NCBI GenBank assembly: GCA_015061765.1
Contig: SUVZ01000056.1
Coordinates: forward strand, 1-13,525
Origin: Lentisphaerota bacterium
Lineage (GTDB): Bacteria; Verrucomicrobiota; Kiritimatiellia; RFP12; UBA1067
Direction of reading: 5' to 3'
Length of the DNA stretch: 13,525 bases
The notes under the pieces are model-generated. The model searched no databases and had not been told where the DNA came from. It saw only the letters and a program-made list of their open reading frames with translations. Below are positions 13,396-13,525 of the stretch, piece by piece. A program made the translations under genes and the position numbers. Within the stretch, counting starts at the first letter, position 1. Each line of letters begins with the position of its first letter.

Positions 13396-13525
13396 TAATT
13401 TCGTAGTGCGCGAAACTAAATGCACCATTGCTGAGGTAAATGCACCTGTTCTTATGAGATGGCAGTTCTGTCGGTGTTTTATCTCATTTAAAGAGGCGCA
13501 GTTATTGGAATTTGGGATGATTTTC
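13396..13525. other. Intergenic tail with direct and inverted repeats
   Basis: No complete gene is seen here. It holds a small hairpin (tttcg 13399-13403 / cgaaa 13411-13415), two copies of taaatgcacc 20 bp apart (13417-13426, 13437-13446), and a 7-bp inverted repeat (atgagat 13454-13460 / atctcat 13481-13487, 20-nt loop). A frame from ATG 13454 stays open to the window edge (24 codons), and another ATG at 13517 has ggaa 7-10 bp upstream; either could start the next gene, but neither can be judged. Confidence 0.5.
13417..13446 (-). repeat. Two GGTGCATTTA direct repeats downstream of GT4
   Basis: On the minus strand GGTGCATTTA appears twice with starts 20 bp apart, about two helical turns, a spacing typical of paired protein sites. 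The second copy is followed by a GCACT (13409-13405 on the minus strand). The order of elements repeats that found at 3425-3446 on the plus strand. No known operator comes to mind. Confidence 0.4.

Overview
The window reads as chromosomal DNA from a Gram-negative bacterium, moderately GC-rich in the purine genes and visibly more AT-rich in the last glycosyltransferase genes. An LpxL/HtrB-type acyltransferase, an MsbA-like exporter, a predicted outer-membrane DUF2490 barrel and an array of sugar transferases all point to a lipopolysaccharide or lipooligosaccharide outer membrane. The Gfo/Idh/MocA oxidoreductase tail (HMRNWMECVRSRKNP type) and the overall gene style recall the Planctomycetota/Verrucomicrobiota/Lentisphaerota/Kiritimatiellota group. 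That placement is an inference from memory of protein families, not from a search.

Layout. At 1-590 is the 3' end of a Gfo/Idh/MocA oxidoreductase, closed by a textbook terminator (611-648). At 678-1340 on the minus strand is a DUF2490 outer-membrane protein. A divergent regulatory region (1341-1614) separates it from rfbA and rfbD, the first and last enzymes of dTDP-L-rhamnose synthesis; rfbB and rfbC are not in the window. A tRNA-Ala(GGC) gene with encoded CCA lies on the minus strand at 3506-3581, with its own promoter and a possible terminator.

From 3722 a tightly packed plus-strand series starts: purD, purE, a WalJ/YycJ-type metallo-beta-lactamase-fold protein, an LpxL-like acyltransferase, a GT10 (fucosyltransferase-like) enzyme, an MsbA-like ABC exporter, then GT8, GT2 and GT4 glycosyltransferases. 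Gaps are mostly 0-45 bp with two short overlaps, so this is probably one operon, or a purine operon followed by a lipid A/core-sugar operon with an internal promoter near 6320-6347. In the second part, lipid A acylation, core sugar addition and flipping across the inner membrane are encoded side by side; RfbA and RfbD could supply part of the sugar-nucleotide pool.

No obviously new multi-gene system was seen. The most notable points are an extended -10 promoter (TGGTATAAT) that puts the predicted transcription start on the A of the purD ATG (a leaderless message), the same extended -10 class in four promoters, a 37-codon basic/hydrophobic small ORF between the GT2 and GT4 genes, a repeated GGTGCAT-type motif in three intergenic regions, a GT10 enzyme embedded in a core-oligosaccharide locus, and an enlarged periplasmic loop in the MsbA-like exporter.
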